Positions 1-8,375 of a stretch of 64,000 bases of DNA are shown here, piece by piece. Source of the DNA: Ensifer sp. LCM 4579 (GTDB lineage: Bacteria > Pseudomonadota > Alphaproteobacteria > Rhizobiales > Rhizobiaceae). Location of the stretch: assembly GCF_001854885.1 (NCBI RefSeq), contig NZ_MDDV01000008.1, positions 62,001 through 126,000 on the forward strand, read 5' to 3'. Position numbers and translations under genes: made by a program. How positions within the stretch are numbered: position 1 is the first letter of the stretch; every line of letters begins with the position of its first letter. A model generated the notes under the pieces. It was not told the DNA's origin, did no database searches, and saw only the letters and a list, made by a program, of their open reading frames with translations.

Positions 1-555
1 GAGGCGGCCGTCGGCGCGGGCTGCGAGCGTCTTCTGCTGGCTTTCTAGCGAATAGGCGTCCTGTTCCTCGCGCGAAATGTTGTAGCGGTCGGCGAGATTC
101 TCGGCGGTCAGCCCCATGTTGAGGAAGGCTGTGCGCTGAGCATCGCTCCAGGCAGGATTAGGCAGGGGGTTGAAGCCCATCATCGGCACGCGGCTCATGC
201 TCTCGACGCCGCCGGCAATGAAGGCGTCGCCTGCGCCCATGGAAATCGCGCCGGCCGCCATCTGCACAGCCTGCATCGAGGAGCCGCACCAGCGGTTAAC
301 GGTCGAACCGCCGACCGATTGCGGCAAGCCGGCGATCAACGCCGCGCAACGGGCAATGTTGAGGCCCTGTTCGCCTTCCGGGAAGGCGCATCCAAGGTTG
401 ACGTCCTCGATTTCTGCCGGATCGATGCCAGAACGGCCGACCAGCGGCTTGATGACGCTTGCGGCCAGATCGTCCGGGCGGACGCCGGCAAGCCCGCCGC
501 GATGGGCGGGCGCAAAGGGGCTGCGGAGGTAATCGACGATATAGATTGCGGCCAT
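1..555 (-). CDS. Thiolase (acetyl-CoA acyltransferase), 3' end beyond window
   Basis: Translation from the ATG at 553-555 gives 185 residues that run off the left edge without a stop. The N-terminal thiolase fold is clear: an opening strand with Arg-Ser-Pro-Phe, the nucleophilic cysteine in NRWCGSSMQA near residue 90, and the following GGVESMSRVPM segment. The family cleaves 3-ketoacyl-CoA with CoA or runs the reverse condensation. A ribosome-binding site (AGGAAAAG) lies just upstream. As the last visible gene of the leftward aromatic cluster it would suit the final CoA-thiolysis step. The exact substrate cannot be read from the sequence. Confidence 0.9.
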   Translation of the reverse strand, partial: MAAIYIVDYLRSPFAPAHRGGLAGVRPDDLAASVIKPLVGRSGIDPAEIEDVNLGCAFPEGEQGLNIARCAALIAGLPQSVGGSTVNRWCGSSMQAVQMAAGAISMGAGDAFIAGGVESMSRVPMMGFNPLPNPAWSDAQRTAFLNMGLTAENLADRYNISREEQDAYSLESQQKTLAARADGRL

Positions 556-589
556 GGCTCTTTTCCTGTGCGTAACGGACGCGTCACAT

Positions 590-705
590 GCGGGGAATTG
601 GGGACCGCCGCCTTCGGGCAGGCCCCAGATCGAGTTATGCGGCGGGTCGTTGATGCCGCAGGTTTTGCAGTACACGCAGCTCTGCGCGTTAATGACGATG
701 GACTG
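590..705 (-). pseudogene. C-terminal remnant of ETF-ubiquinone oxidoreductase
   Basis: The minus strand between the GST and the thiolase encodes about 38 residues containing INAQSCVYCKTCGINDP followed by a proline-glutamate-triglycine stretch. This is the C-terminal [4Fe-4S] segment of electron-transfer flavoprotein-ubiquinone oxidoreductase (usual form NCVHCKTCDIKDP). Nothing upstream resembles the rest of that protein of about 550 residues. The frame is the same as the downstream thiolase and has no stop before the thiolase ATG. I read it as a deletion scar of an ETF-QO gene that once preceded the thiolase. The similarity is recalled, not computed. Confidence 0.7.
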
Positions 706-878
706 GCTGGTCCTCGATGTAATTTGTGCCCGACAGAAACACCGATACCGCGTGTCAGCATGCCGACCGCCATTGGACGCAGTGATCTCCGACTCCGGCT
801 CGAGGCCGAAGCGATAAGCATCGATAAGCGTCAGCGGCCACTTTTCGATCCACGCAGCCCCCAGCCCTCGCAACGAGA

Positions 879-1493
879 TTAGGTGGCGGACGCGTCGATT
901 GCCCGGAGCACGCTCGGGCGTTTCAGCATTTGCTCGTAGAAAGCGCCCAACTCGGCGGGCAGATCGATGTTCAGAGCTCTGGCCCAATATGTGACGTAAA
1001 ACAGCGCAGCATCGGCCACACCGGGCCGGGAGCCCGAGAGCCACGGGCTCCCGGCCGATAGTGTAAAGACGTGGTGCAGACCGTCTGTCGCCACCCGTAG
1101 TCCATGGGCGCGCAACTCTTCCTGAGCGGATGGCGACGAAACGAATTTGCCAGGCATGAGGGCGAGTGCAAAGCCGCGCATGTGAACCGTGCCCACAATG
1201 AACTCCATTGCCTCGATCACTCGCGCCGCGGCGTCGGGGCTGTTGGGAACGAGCCCAGCCTCCGGAAAGCGCCACGCTAGCCAGAGCGCAATGGCCTGGA
1301 ACTCGGTCAACACCGTCCCGTCATCGCGGAGCAGAGCGGGCACCTTGCCCTTGGGGTTGACGGCCAGGAATGCGGCGTCGCGCTGCTGGGCGGATGACAG
1401 ATCGATCGTGGCGACCTCGTGCGGAACGCCGATTTCCTCGAGAAGGATCCGGATCCCCAGCGAACAGGATCGGGGAGCATGAAAGAGTTGCAT
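879..1493 (-). CDS. Glutathione S-transferase, beta-class-like
   Basis: A 204-residue protein with a thioredoxin-fold N-terminus: MQLFHAPRSC, then the cis-proline region NPKGKVPAL and the glutathione-gamma-glutamyl site around LTEFQAI. Cys10 sits where beta-class bacterial GSTs carry their catalytic cysteine. The C-terminal half is the usual helical domain. The start at 1493 is chosen because the GST fold begins there and an AAGG lies about 10 bases upstream; longer upstream reading has no GST similarity. It lies 41 bp after the extradiol dioxygenase and may act on ring-cleavage products, for example as a glutathione-dependent isomerase, or detoxify intermediates. Confidence 0.85.
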   Translation of the reverse strand: MQLFHAPRSCSLGIRILLEEIGVPHEVATIDLSSAQQRDAAFLAVNPKGKVPALLRDDGTVLTEFQAIALWLAWRFPEAGLVPNSPDAAARVIEAMEFIVGTVHMRGFALALMPGKFVSSPSAQEELRAHGLRVATDGLHHVFTLSAGSPWLSGSRPGVADAALFYVTYWARALNIDLPAELGAFYEQMLKRPSVLRAIDASAT

Positions 1494-1534
1494 AAATCTG
1501 ACCTTTGCTTGTGAAGTTGACTTGACCGGCGCCC

Positions 1535-2434
1535 TCAGGCCTGCGCGAGGCTGAAGGCGAACTCGGTTTCCCAGGCCGCGAGTTCCGTGAGCTTCCACTC
1601 GCGCGGGGTCATGGGATAATGCCCGTGCCAGGGACGCGCCTCGCACATGTTCAGTTCCGGGATGAACACGTCCATATCTGTATAGAGTTCGATCAGCACC
1701 TGATCGGGGTCGTAGTGATAGCCGGCAATGTTGTGACCGGCGGTATGGCGCGTCGGGCCCCATTTCACCGGAAGACCGCGCTCGGCCAGCAAATCGCAGG
1801 CCATGGCGTGGCTGGCGTTGCCTTTGAGCTGGAAGGCGATGTGATGGACCCGGTTGTCCCGCATGCTCACCACGTTGACCACATGGTGTTCGCGGTTGCA
1901 GGTGATGAAGTTGGAGATGCCGGCTATCGTGTCGGTGAACCAGAAGCCCAGGAAATCCATGAAGAACGCCTTCAGCTTCGGGCCTTCGGGCGAGATCACC
2001 GCCACGTGTCCGAGCCGGAGCGGCGACACGCCGGTGCGCTTGAAGCCGGGCGCGGGCGCATCGATGTCGGTATAGAGCTGGAGCGTGGTGCCTGGCACCG
2101 GCTCGACCTCGACCAGCTCTCGGATCCCCGGCTGGCTGTCGGACTTGATCTGCGCGCTCAGGCCGAAGGCACCGAGCTCGCCCACGAGCTCTCTTAGATC
2201 AGTGCCGGGATTGAGCTGGAATCCGAGATGGCCCAACCCCTTCTGGTCGGACTGGCGAAGAACGATGTTGTGGTGCTCATAGCCGATGGACAGATAGCTT
2301 TCGCCCTCATGACCGGTAGCGGTTTCCGTCATGCCGATCGTTTCCGCGTAGTGATCCTTGGCGCGGACGATATCGGGCGTTTCCAGCGCGACGTAACCCA
2401 GCTGGAACACTCTCGGGTCGAATTTTCTCTGCAT
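1535..2434 (-). CDS. Extradiol ring-cleavage dioxygenase (two-domain VOC type)
   Basis: A 299-residue protein built from two vicinal-oxygen-chelate repeats, the size and layout of catechol 2,3-dioxygenase/2,3-dihydroxybiphenyl dioxygenase. In the second domain the Fe(II) triad is visible as His143 (LGHVAVI), His198 (RVHHIAFQL) and Glu249 (LIELYTD). The ATG at 2434 is preferred over the in-frame ATG at 2446 because the latter forms part of ATGGAGGAAACA, which supplies GGAGG seven bases before 2434. It is expected to open a catechol or more highly hydroxylated ring with O2 in the cytoplasm. The substrate could be a polyhydroxybenzene made by the neighbouring transhydroxylase or monooxygenase; that link is inference. 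Confidence 0.88.
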   Translation of the reverse strand: MQRKFDPRVFQLGYVALETPDIVRAKDHYAETIGMTETATGHEGESYLSIGYEHHNIVLRQSDQKGLGHLGFQLNPGTDLRELVGELGAFGLSAQIKSDSQPGIRELVEVEPVPGTTLQLYTDIDAPAPGFKRTGVSPLRLGHVAVISPEGPKLKAFFMDFLGFWFTDTIAGISNFITCNREHHVVNVVSMRDNRVHHIAFQLKGNASHAMACDLLAERGLPVKWGPTRHTAGHNIAGYHYDPDQVLIELYTDMDVFIPELNMCEARPWHGHYPMTPREWKLTELAAWETEFAFSLAQA

Positions 2435-2573
2435 TGTTTCCTCCATTCATAGGGGGTGGTATGTTTGGCACCGATCGAGGCGCAGGTCATTCGGGCGAGT
2501 GGCGCACCGCTTGCCGTAGCGCACTCCAGCAGAAGTCGAGGCAAGCTCGCGACGGCGTTTCCGGCGACGCCGG

Positions 2574-3638
2574 TCAGAACGAATAGCCCACTTTGAGAGC
2601 GGCGCTGACGACATCATTATCCGTGAAGTTCGCGAATGAACCTGAAGCATCGCCAAATTGGTAGTAGGAGACAGCTGCCGTTACTCTCACCTGGTCTTGC
2701 GTGTAGATTGCGCCGATCGTCGCTCCCCACAGACCGTCCGTTGCGTCGATTGGCGCGTCAGCCGATATGCCGGTTTCTGGCTCGTAGGTCAGAGCCGTGA
2801 ATCCGGCCCAATTCTCGTCGAACATCTGCAGGACGCCGAGCCTGTAGGTTGTCGTGTCGTTGAAGTGGGTGAGTGAGCCGAGAGGATAACCCGGCGGACG
2901 GATTGTGGCTTCGCTCCATTCGGCCCAGCGAACCGTCGCGAAGAGCAGCGTCGAAAGACTGACCGGAGCCTGAAGATCGATGTTGACCGATTGCGGCATC
3001 TCGACACTCGTCGTCCCCACGTAAGCGCCGGACGTGTCGAGATCGTAGTCGATCGCCGAATTATAGGTGACTGCGACCCGAACATGGGCCTCCGGGATTT
3101 CAAAGGCACCCCCGATCGCGTAGCCCGCCGCCCATGTGTCTTCAAATTCGACGTTGGCGAAACCGGCTGGCACGCCGCCTGCAAAGACTGCGATATCGGT
3201 ATGGCCGCCGAGACGCTGCAGTCTGGGGCCGCCGAAGACGCTGAAACGATCCGTGAGCTTGTAGCGCAGCAAGCCTGTGACCGCGAACGACTCGACTTCT
3301 CCCGTCAGTCCGGACAGCGGCCCCGTATCGTACTCGAGATTGCGCCCGTAGGGATTGTCTACAATGATCGCTCCCGAAAATTGCTCGTTGATATCAGCCT
3401 TGAAGGCGCCAATGTAAAATGGAAGCGTGGGCGCCGTATCGCCCGAAGCAAACGGGGGACCGACGGCAGTGATCTGCCCCTGCACGCTCGGACTGGCAAG
3501 ACCTAGCCCGAACTCGACGTAGCGCCCTGGCTCGAAAAGAACGTCATTCGGCTGCCCCAGAATATCGAATCCTCCCGCGACCGCAGGTGCCGCGAAAAGA
3601 CAGCTGAAAAATCCGGTCATCAAATAGATGGCTTTCAT
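2574..3638 (-). CDS. FadL/OmpP1/TodX-family outer-membrane transporter
   Basis: A 354-residue protein with a clear Sec signal peptide (MKAIYLMTGFFSCLFAAPAVAG). The mature part is rich in alternating aromatic and hydrophobic beta-strands and ends in a terminal aromatic (VGYSF), as outer-membrane barrels do. The composition and the LxFEPGRYVEFGLG-type start resemble OmpP1/FadL/TodX channels that admit hydrophobic or aromatic compounds. The start at 3638 follows a GGAGGGAGA ribosome-binding site. It sits inside the aromatic operon between the FAH-like hydrolase and the dioxygenase, so substrate uptake is a reasonable role. It is somewhat shorter than E. coli FadL. Confidence 0.8.
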   Translation of the reverse strand: MKAIYLMTGFFSCLFAAPAVAGGFDILGQPNDVLFEPGRYVEFGLGLASPSVQGQITAVGPPFASGDTAPTLPFYIGAFKADINEQFSGAIIVDNPYGRNLEYDTGPLSGLTGEVESFAVTGLLRYKLTDRFSVFGGPRLQRLGGHTDIAVFAGGVPAGFANVEFEDTWAAGYAIGGAFEIPEAHVRVAVTYNSAIDYDLDTSGAYVGTTSVEMPQSVNIDLQAPVSLSTLLFATVRWAEWSEATIRPPGYPLGSLTHFNDTTTYRLGVLQMFDENWAGFTALTYEPETGISADAPIDATDGLWGATIGAIYTQDQVRVTAAVSYYQFGDASGSFANFTDNDVVSAALKVGYSF

Positions 3639-3838
3639 GCGGGTCTCCCTCCTCAGAGACGCTTCGCTTTTGCGCGAACCCCATTTGGCATTTCTCACCC
3701 TGGTTGCAGAAAGCTGCGCCTCGCTTCCGGCCGGGCGGCTACTCCAGGCAGGGGGGGACCAGGAAGTCACACCGCCGCCCCTTCACTCTCAGTAATCGGC
3801 TGCCGTGCGGGCGGCGAGGGCGTGCTATCCGGCCGACG

Positions 3839-4795
3839 TTACGCGTCTACGATTTCGACCAGTTGCCTGCCGAAATCGACGGCGCGGTCATCGGTGTGCA
3901 TTTCGGCGCGCATGATGTCGCCAGGCGCGAGATAATGCGTGTGCGCGGTGGCTTCCTCGACGATTGCATCCCTCCGCTCGGAATCCTTGAAGAGCTTGGT
4001 CGTCAGAATTTGGCCGAGTGGGGCGGTCGCTTGCAGGATCACGCCGCCCGGCGTTCCGGTCAGAACGAGGTCGCCTGCCGACAGGTTCATCAGGGACGCA
4101 ATGTCGTTGAGGCAGGTTTCCGGGCGAAAGATGAGGTCCCGCGTGTGAGCGGACTGCCTGAGTTCGTCGTTCAGCCAGAGACGGATCTCGATCCTGTCGA
4201 GGAGATCCGCTACCTCTTCCGGTTCCGGAACGACCAGCCAAGGCCCGCATGGGCAGAAGGTGCGGGCGCTTTTTCCGCGGAACCACTGCAAGAAGGCCTC
4301 GCCGAACATGACGTCGCGGGCAGACACGTCGTTGCACAAGACGAGTCCACCGATGAAATCACCGAGGGTTCCTCGGGTGACACGATCGCCCGCACTTAAT
4401 GGTCGCTTCAGGACGAGGCCGAGTTCCACCTCATAGTCGAGCATCTGACACCCGGCGGGCCGAATGACCGGATCGAACGCTCCGGACAGTGACGAGGCGG
4501 CCTTCATGAACAGCAGGTTCGTCTGGCGTGGCGCATGCCCCGATTGATCGGCGTGATCTGCATAGTTCAGGCCCTGGCAGACGATCTGGGCCGGCGCAGT
4601 GACGGGGCTCAGAATGTGTGCTGCGCTGACCGCGAACCGCTCAGTGCCCGTTCGCGCCTGTAGCTCTGCAGGTGCAAGGCGCAGGATGTCGGTTGTTGAG
4701 ACGAAGGTGCCCCCGAGCGGTGCGATCTCGTCTCCATCAACAATTCCCCATAAGGGGTCGCCGCCGATCGTAAACCGGGCCACTTTCACTACCAT
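3839..4795 (-). CDS. Fumarylacetoacetate hydrolase-family protein
   Basis: A 318-residue FAH-superfamily enzyme. The metal-binding acidic residues are seen in QMLDYEVELGLV (Glu122, Glu124) and CNDVSARD (Asp156), and LTGTPGGV precedes the C-terminal part as in 2-hydroxyhepta-2,4-diene-1,7-dioate isomerases and acylpyruvases. Family members hydrolyse C-C bonds or isomerise and decarboxylate products of aromatic meta-cleavage. The gene starts 79 bp after the VOC gene at 4875-5552 and is followed by the porin, consistent with one operon. Which of the FAH-superfamily reactions it performs is not decidable by eye. Confidence 0.88.
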   Translation of the reverse strand: MVVKVARFTIGGDPLWGIVDGDEIAPLGGTFVSTTDILRLAPAELQARTGTERFAVSAAHILSPVTAPAQIVCQGLNYADHADQSGHAPRQTNLLFMKAASSLSGAFDPVIRPAGCQMLDYEVELGLVLKRPLSAGDRVTRGTLGDFIGGLVLCNDVSARDVMFGEAFLQWFRGKSARTFCPCGPWLVVPEPEEVADLLDRIEIRLWLNDELRQSAHTRDLIFRPETCLNDIASLMNLSAGDLVLTGTPGGVILQATAPLGQILTTKLFKDSERRDAIVEEATAHTHYLAPGDIMRAEMHTDDRAVDFGRQLVEIVDA

Positions 4796-4874
4796 TTCAT
4801 TTCCTTTCTCTGGGAGAGCCGCATCGAAAGCGGTTCGAATGTCGGATCAGAGCGCTTTTCAGGTCGGGGCGCGG

Positions 4875-5552
4875 TCAAGCGCGGTCCTTGCCCTTGAGGT
4901 CTCCGTATCGCGCGCGATAGTTCTCGATCGTGTCCATCGCGCCGCAGAACTCGACATTGTGCCAGTCGGGGTCGTAGAGGTAGCAGGCGACGTTGCCGCC
5001 GGTTTCGCCGTCGCCCAAAGGCGGTTCGCTGTTGTGGCGGACTGGACCGTAGTTCAACTGAAAACCGTCGGCCTGCTGTTGCTTGGCAAAGGCGATGACA
5101 TCCTCCAGTTGGTTTCCTTTCACCTCGAGCGCGAAATGGAAGAAGCTCATGCCCGAAGGCACGGTGATCCTGCCGGAGGGGTCGTATTCCTCGACGAGTA
5201 CAAGGCATTCCTCGTGGTCGGTTGCGCTCATGTAGCAGCAGCGGATGCGCCACCCTTCCTTGAAGGGATGCGGTTCGGGCTCGCAGGTGCGGCTGTGGAT
5301 CATGCCGGCAACTTTCTCGTACCAGGCCCGGCTTCGCGCGATGTCGCGCACATAAATGGAGAGCTGCCCGATGTGAGAGACGAGCGAAGGCCTGAAGACG
5401 CCGTAGTCTTCGGTCTTGTTGGAGAACCGCCGCTTCGTCAGCGTCGGCCACACCAGCACCATTTCGCGAAACCATTTCCGTTTCAGCAGGCCAGCAAAGC
5501 GTAGCTTGAATGGGGGCAGGACGTTCGGGGGAACGAAAGCGGTGTTGCTCAT
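4875..5552 (-). CDS. VOC-family protein with N-terminal extension
   Basis: A 225-residue protein. The first ~55 residues are a basic, proline-containing extension (VLPPFKLRFAGLLKRKWF) not typical of glyoxalase folds. From about residue 58 a VOC domain follows, with possible metal ligands in HIGQLSIYV, FFHFALEV and DPDWHNVEF. Its ATG overlaps the stop of the upstream VOC gene (ATGA at 5549-5552), implying translational coupling. It could be an accessory lyase/isomerase or a single-domain dioxygenase working with its neighbour. The biochemical role is unknown. Confidence 0.8.
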   Translation of the reverse strand: MSNTAFVPPNVLPPFKLRFAGLLKRKWFREMVLVWPTLTKRRFSNKTEDYGVFRPSLVSHIGQLSIYVRDIARSRAWYEKVAGMIHSRTCEPEPHPFKEGWRIRCCYMSATDHEECLVLVEEYDPSGRITVPSGMSFFHFALEVKGNQLEDVIAFAKQQQADGFQLNYGPVRHNSEPPLGDGETGGNVACYLYDPDWHNVEFCGAMDTIENYRARYGDLKGKDRA

Positions 5553-5983
5553 CTGCTGGGCTCCTCAATGATCTCAATCCAGTGCTTGTCTGGGTCCCGG
5601 ACGCAAAAGGCACGCGACATGGGGCGCGCAGAGGCAAGCATGCGCCCTTCGCGGATCGACAGGCCCATCTCTCCTGCGCGGCGCCTGACCTCGTCGAATG
5701 CCTCTGCGTCCTTCACCGCTAGCGAGAAGTGCAGCATGGAATTGTTGTCCATCTTTAGCTTGTGGTGCTTCACCAGGCAGATGTCGTGATGGTGGAAGCC
5801 GAACGAGAAGAAGTGCATTTCCTGCTGCGACAAGCGCATCGCGGCGCTGCTGTCCGGGTGGTTGAGAGCGGAGAACTGCAGGTCGAAGAGCTTGATATAG
5901 AAAGCTTTAGAGCGCTCCAGGTCGGTAACGTAGAAGACGTGGTGCTGAAGGTTGGTCACAGGAATTCGAGTTGGGGCATTCAT
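5549..5983 (-). CDS. Small VOC-family protein (glyoxalase/dioxygenase fold)
   Basis: A 144-residue single VOC domain. Candidate metal ligands are His in LQHHVFYV, His in MLHFSLAV and Glu in HWIEIIEE, the H/H/E pattern of this fold. The start at 5983 follows an AGGAAA ribosome-binding site; an upstream in-frame ATG at 6013 lacks one. Translation is coupled by an ATGA overlap to the next VOC gene. Two coupled single-domain VOC proteins could form a heteromer equivalent to one two-domain enzyme, but this is inference. It lies 106 bp after the acyl-CoA ligase. Confidence 0.82.
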   Translation of the reverse strand: MNAPTRIPVTNLQHHVFYVTDLERSKAFYIKLFDLQFSALNHPDSSAAMRLSQQEMHFFSFGFHHHDICLVKHHKLKMDNNSMLHFSLAVKDAEAFDEVRRRAGEMGLSIREGRMLASARPMSRAFCVRDPDKHWIEIIEEPSR

Positions 5984-6089
5984 GACTGGTTTCCTGACTG
6001 CTGGTTGGCCCAAGAGAGTGCTGGCGCCCCGATCTCGTAACGGGCAAGATTAATCGCCACGACTGGCTTCCTTCTCTTCTCGCGAGTTT

Positions 6090-8006
6090 TCAGAGGAACT
6101 GCGCCTTAAAGGCGTACTGACCCAGTTTTTCGCGGAGTGGGCCCGGATCGCCCTTAGTTGCGATTGTCGCCAGCAACCCGAGCCGGGCATCTTGAACGAC
6201 CGAGAGCGATTCGAGCTTCACGCCCGCCGAGGCCGCTTCCTGGCGTACGACATCCTCGATCTCCAGCATCGACAATGCTGGTTTGAAGATCTTGCCGACG
6301 GATGTGATGGGCAGCGCAGCCAGAACCCGGACCGATTTGGGATGTGCAGCGCGCTCTGGAATACGGCCGACGGCATGAGCAAGCAGGTCCGCCTCCGATG
6401 CCGTCATCTCCGGCTTCAACTGAACATAGAGTACCGGCAGTTCCCCGGCGCGCACATCGGGTCTTCCGACCGCTGCGGCGAGCTGCACCGCCGGGTGATC
6501 CTGCACTGCATTTTCGATCAGCTTGGGATCGATGTTATGGCCGCTCCGGATAATGAGCTCCTTCTTGCGACCGGTCAGCCAGAAGTAACCGTCCGCGACC
6601 TGGCGGGCGAGATCGCCGGTATTTAGCCAGCGTTGGCCGTCAATCTCGAGCCAGACCCCATTGTTGTGTTCGGGATTGATGTAACCGGCAAAGACATTCG
6701 GGCCGCGGATCGCGAGCACGCCGATCTCTTCAGTCCCGGAAAATCCGGTGAAGCCGCCGGATTCGTCAAGTCTGACCACCGCCATTTGCTGGTAGGGGAG
6801 GCGCAGGCCGATCGAGCCGATGCGTCGTTCGCCCTCGGGAGGATTGACACTGGAAACGCAGGCGCCTTCCGTCAGGCCGTATGCCTCCAGAATGCGAACT
6901 CCCGTCGCCTTTTCGAAATTGCGGAACAGCTCCACGGGCATCGGTGCAGCGCCGCAAAAACCGTAGCGGATGCTTGAAATATCGCGGCCGCCGACCGGCA
7001 CTTGCAGCAGTGCGGAATACACAGTCGGAACGCCCGAGAAGGCCACGACGCGATAATGTTCGACGATCTCCCAGAAGGACGAAATAATTCCCTCCCCGCG
7101 ATAGCCCTGATGCGTGCCCATGACGACATGTGCGCCTTGCGCCCAGGGGATTAGGCCCGTCACCAACTGCCCGTTGACGTGGAAGAGCGGCAGGCCGCAG
7201 AAAATCGCCTTGCCTGGTGCGAAGGCGTCGCCAATGAAGGATAGGCTTGACCATGCATCGAACACTTCTGAGAAGTGGGTGCGCGCGGCGATCTTGGGTA
7301 GCCCGGTCGTGCCGCCCGTGCACAGGTACGAGGACGTGTCTTCAGCCTTGGGCGTCTCGAAGGTCAAGCGGTCTCCAGGTTCTCCGGCCATTTCCTGGTG
7401 CAGGCTGAGAACCGGAACGGCGACCCCGTCGAAGACCTGGGGCACGTCGGCGGCGGAGTTACCGAGATACGGGGCGAGACTGACGGTCAGAACCCCCTGC
7501 AGGTCCGGCGCATTCGCCGCGGCCTGGATCGCCTTCTGCCAGATGTCGGTTCCCGGAAATGGGGCCAGAGTGACGAGCCATTTTGCCTTCCCGGTGACGA
7601 GAAGCTCGGAGATCTGTTCCGCTTCAAGAAGTGGATTGATCGCAAAGGCGATGCCCGCCGCCTCGCCGCCCCAGATCACGAAATGCGTTTCAGGCAGGTT
7701 GGGCAGCACGAAGGCGACAACGTCCTTGCGACCTATTCCCAATCGCCGAAGGGCATTGGCTGTCCTCGTGATGTCAGCGAGGAGTTCTGCATGCGTCCAG
7801 ACGAAGGGGTCCCGGAAATCGTCGGCGCGCAGAAAAAAAGAGAGGGCAGGTTGATCCGGCGCTATAGAGGCGCCGCGCGCCAGCACTTCGTAGGTGCTGC
7901 CGGGCAAGCCGCGCTCCGAAAGTGGCACCTGCTCGAACGCCTCGACATCGCGCAGAGCGACAATCGGACGCCCGAAGTCGTAGTGGGTTGTTGCGAGCAT
8001 TGTCAT
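6090..8006 (-). CDS. AMP-forming acyl/aryl-CoA ligase
   Basis: A 638-residue ANL-superfamily enzyme. The adenylate-forming signatures appear in order: CTGGTTGLPKIA (phosphate loop), YGLTEGA, WLNTGDLA, TGRKKELIIRSG and the C-terminal catalytic lysine in SVGKIFKPAL. Such enzymes activate a carboxylic acid to its CoA thioester with ATP. The start at 8006 follows GGAGGAAGAAG and overlaps the TetR stop by four bases (ATGA). In this operon it could charge a side-chain or ring-cleavage acid for the distal thiolase. Substrate specificity cannot be inferred; resemblance is to medium/long-chain and aryl-CoA ligases. Confidence 0.9.
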   Translation of the reverse strand: MTMLATTHYDFGRPIVALRDVEAFEQVPLSERGLPGSTYEVLARGASIAPDQPALSFFLRADDFRDPFVWTHAELLADITRTANALRRLGIGRKDVVAFVLPNLPETHFVIWGGEAAGIAFAINPLLEAEQISELLVTGKAKWLVTLAPFPGTDIWQKAIQAAANAPDLQGVLTVSLAPYLGNSAADVPQVFDGVAVPVLSLHQEMAGEPGDRLTFETPKAEDTSSYLCTGGTTGLPKIAARTHFSEVFDAWSSLSFIGDAFAPGKAIFCGLPLFHVNGQLVTGLIPWAQGAHVVMGTHQGYRGEGIISSFWEIVEHYRVVAFSGVPTVYSALLQVPVGGRDISSIRYGFCGAAPMPVELFRNFEKATGVRILEAYGLTEGACVSSVNPPEGERRIGSIGLRLPYQQMAVVRLDESGGFTGFSGTEEIGVLAIRGPNVFAGYINPEHNNGVWLEIDGQRWLNTGDLARQVADGYFWLTGRKKELIIRSGHNIDPKLIENAVQDHPAVQLAAAVGRPDVRAGELPVLYVQLKPEMTASEADLLAHAVGRIPERAAHPKSVRVLAALPITSVGKIFKPALSMLEIEDVVRQEAASAGVKLESLSVVQDARLGLLATIATKGDPGPLREKLGQYAFKAQFL

Positions 8007-8341
8007 CTTCTTCCTCCCAATAAATCCGCGCTGGCCACACGCATGAGAGCAAGAACACGTCGGTGCAGCCCCAGAATGAACGCGCGGAGCCATTCTGCAC
8101 TCGTAGCCCTTCCGCAGTCAGGTTGCGCGGGCGGGAAATTGTCGAGCACGCGCGCAACAAGCTCGTCGTATATCGCCAGCTTTGAAGGGAAGAACCTGTA
8201 GACATTTGCTGGCGACGTTTTGAGATAGCTCGCGACGTCGCACACGCTCGTCTTCCCGGATCCACAGAGCGCGCACAAAGTCTCCGCCGCACTGAGTATG
8301 CGGGCAACGTTCGTTCCCCGGCACTCCTGCCGTTTTGTCAT
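8003..8341 (-). CDS. Short TetR-family regulator, probably C-terminally truncated
   Basis: A 112-residue protein with a TetR N-terminal DNA-binding domain: ILSAAETLC, then the recognition region SVCDVASYLKTSPANVYRFF and PSKLAIYDEL. TetR regulators are usually about 190-220 residues with a helical ligand-binding domain; here reading ends soon after LGLHRRVLALMR, inside sequence that also carries the ribosome-binding site of the ligase gene. The stop overlaps the ligase ATG as ATGA. Either it is a genuine minimal regulator or the 3' part was deleted. It is the only regulator in the cluster and so the first candidate for the paired palindromes near 12366. An in-frame ATG at 8401 is possible. Confidence 0.6.
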   Translation of the reverse strand: MTKRQECRGTNVARILSAAETLCALCGSGKTSVCDVASYLKTSPANVYRFFPSKLAIYDELVARVLDNFPPAQPDCGRATSAEWLRAFILGLHRRVLALMRVASADLLGGRR

Positions 8342-8375
8342 CCGATTGGTCGTTTTCGAGCGGCAATGATGACTG

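Noticed and set aside
319-882. Plus-strand open frame across the thiolase start
   Set aside because: It lies opposite the thiolase and the ETF-QO remnant, and its translation resembles nothing.
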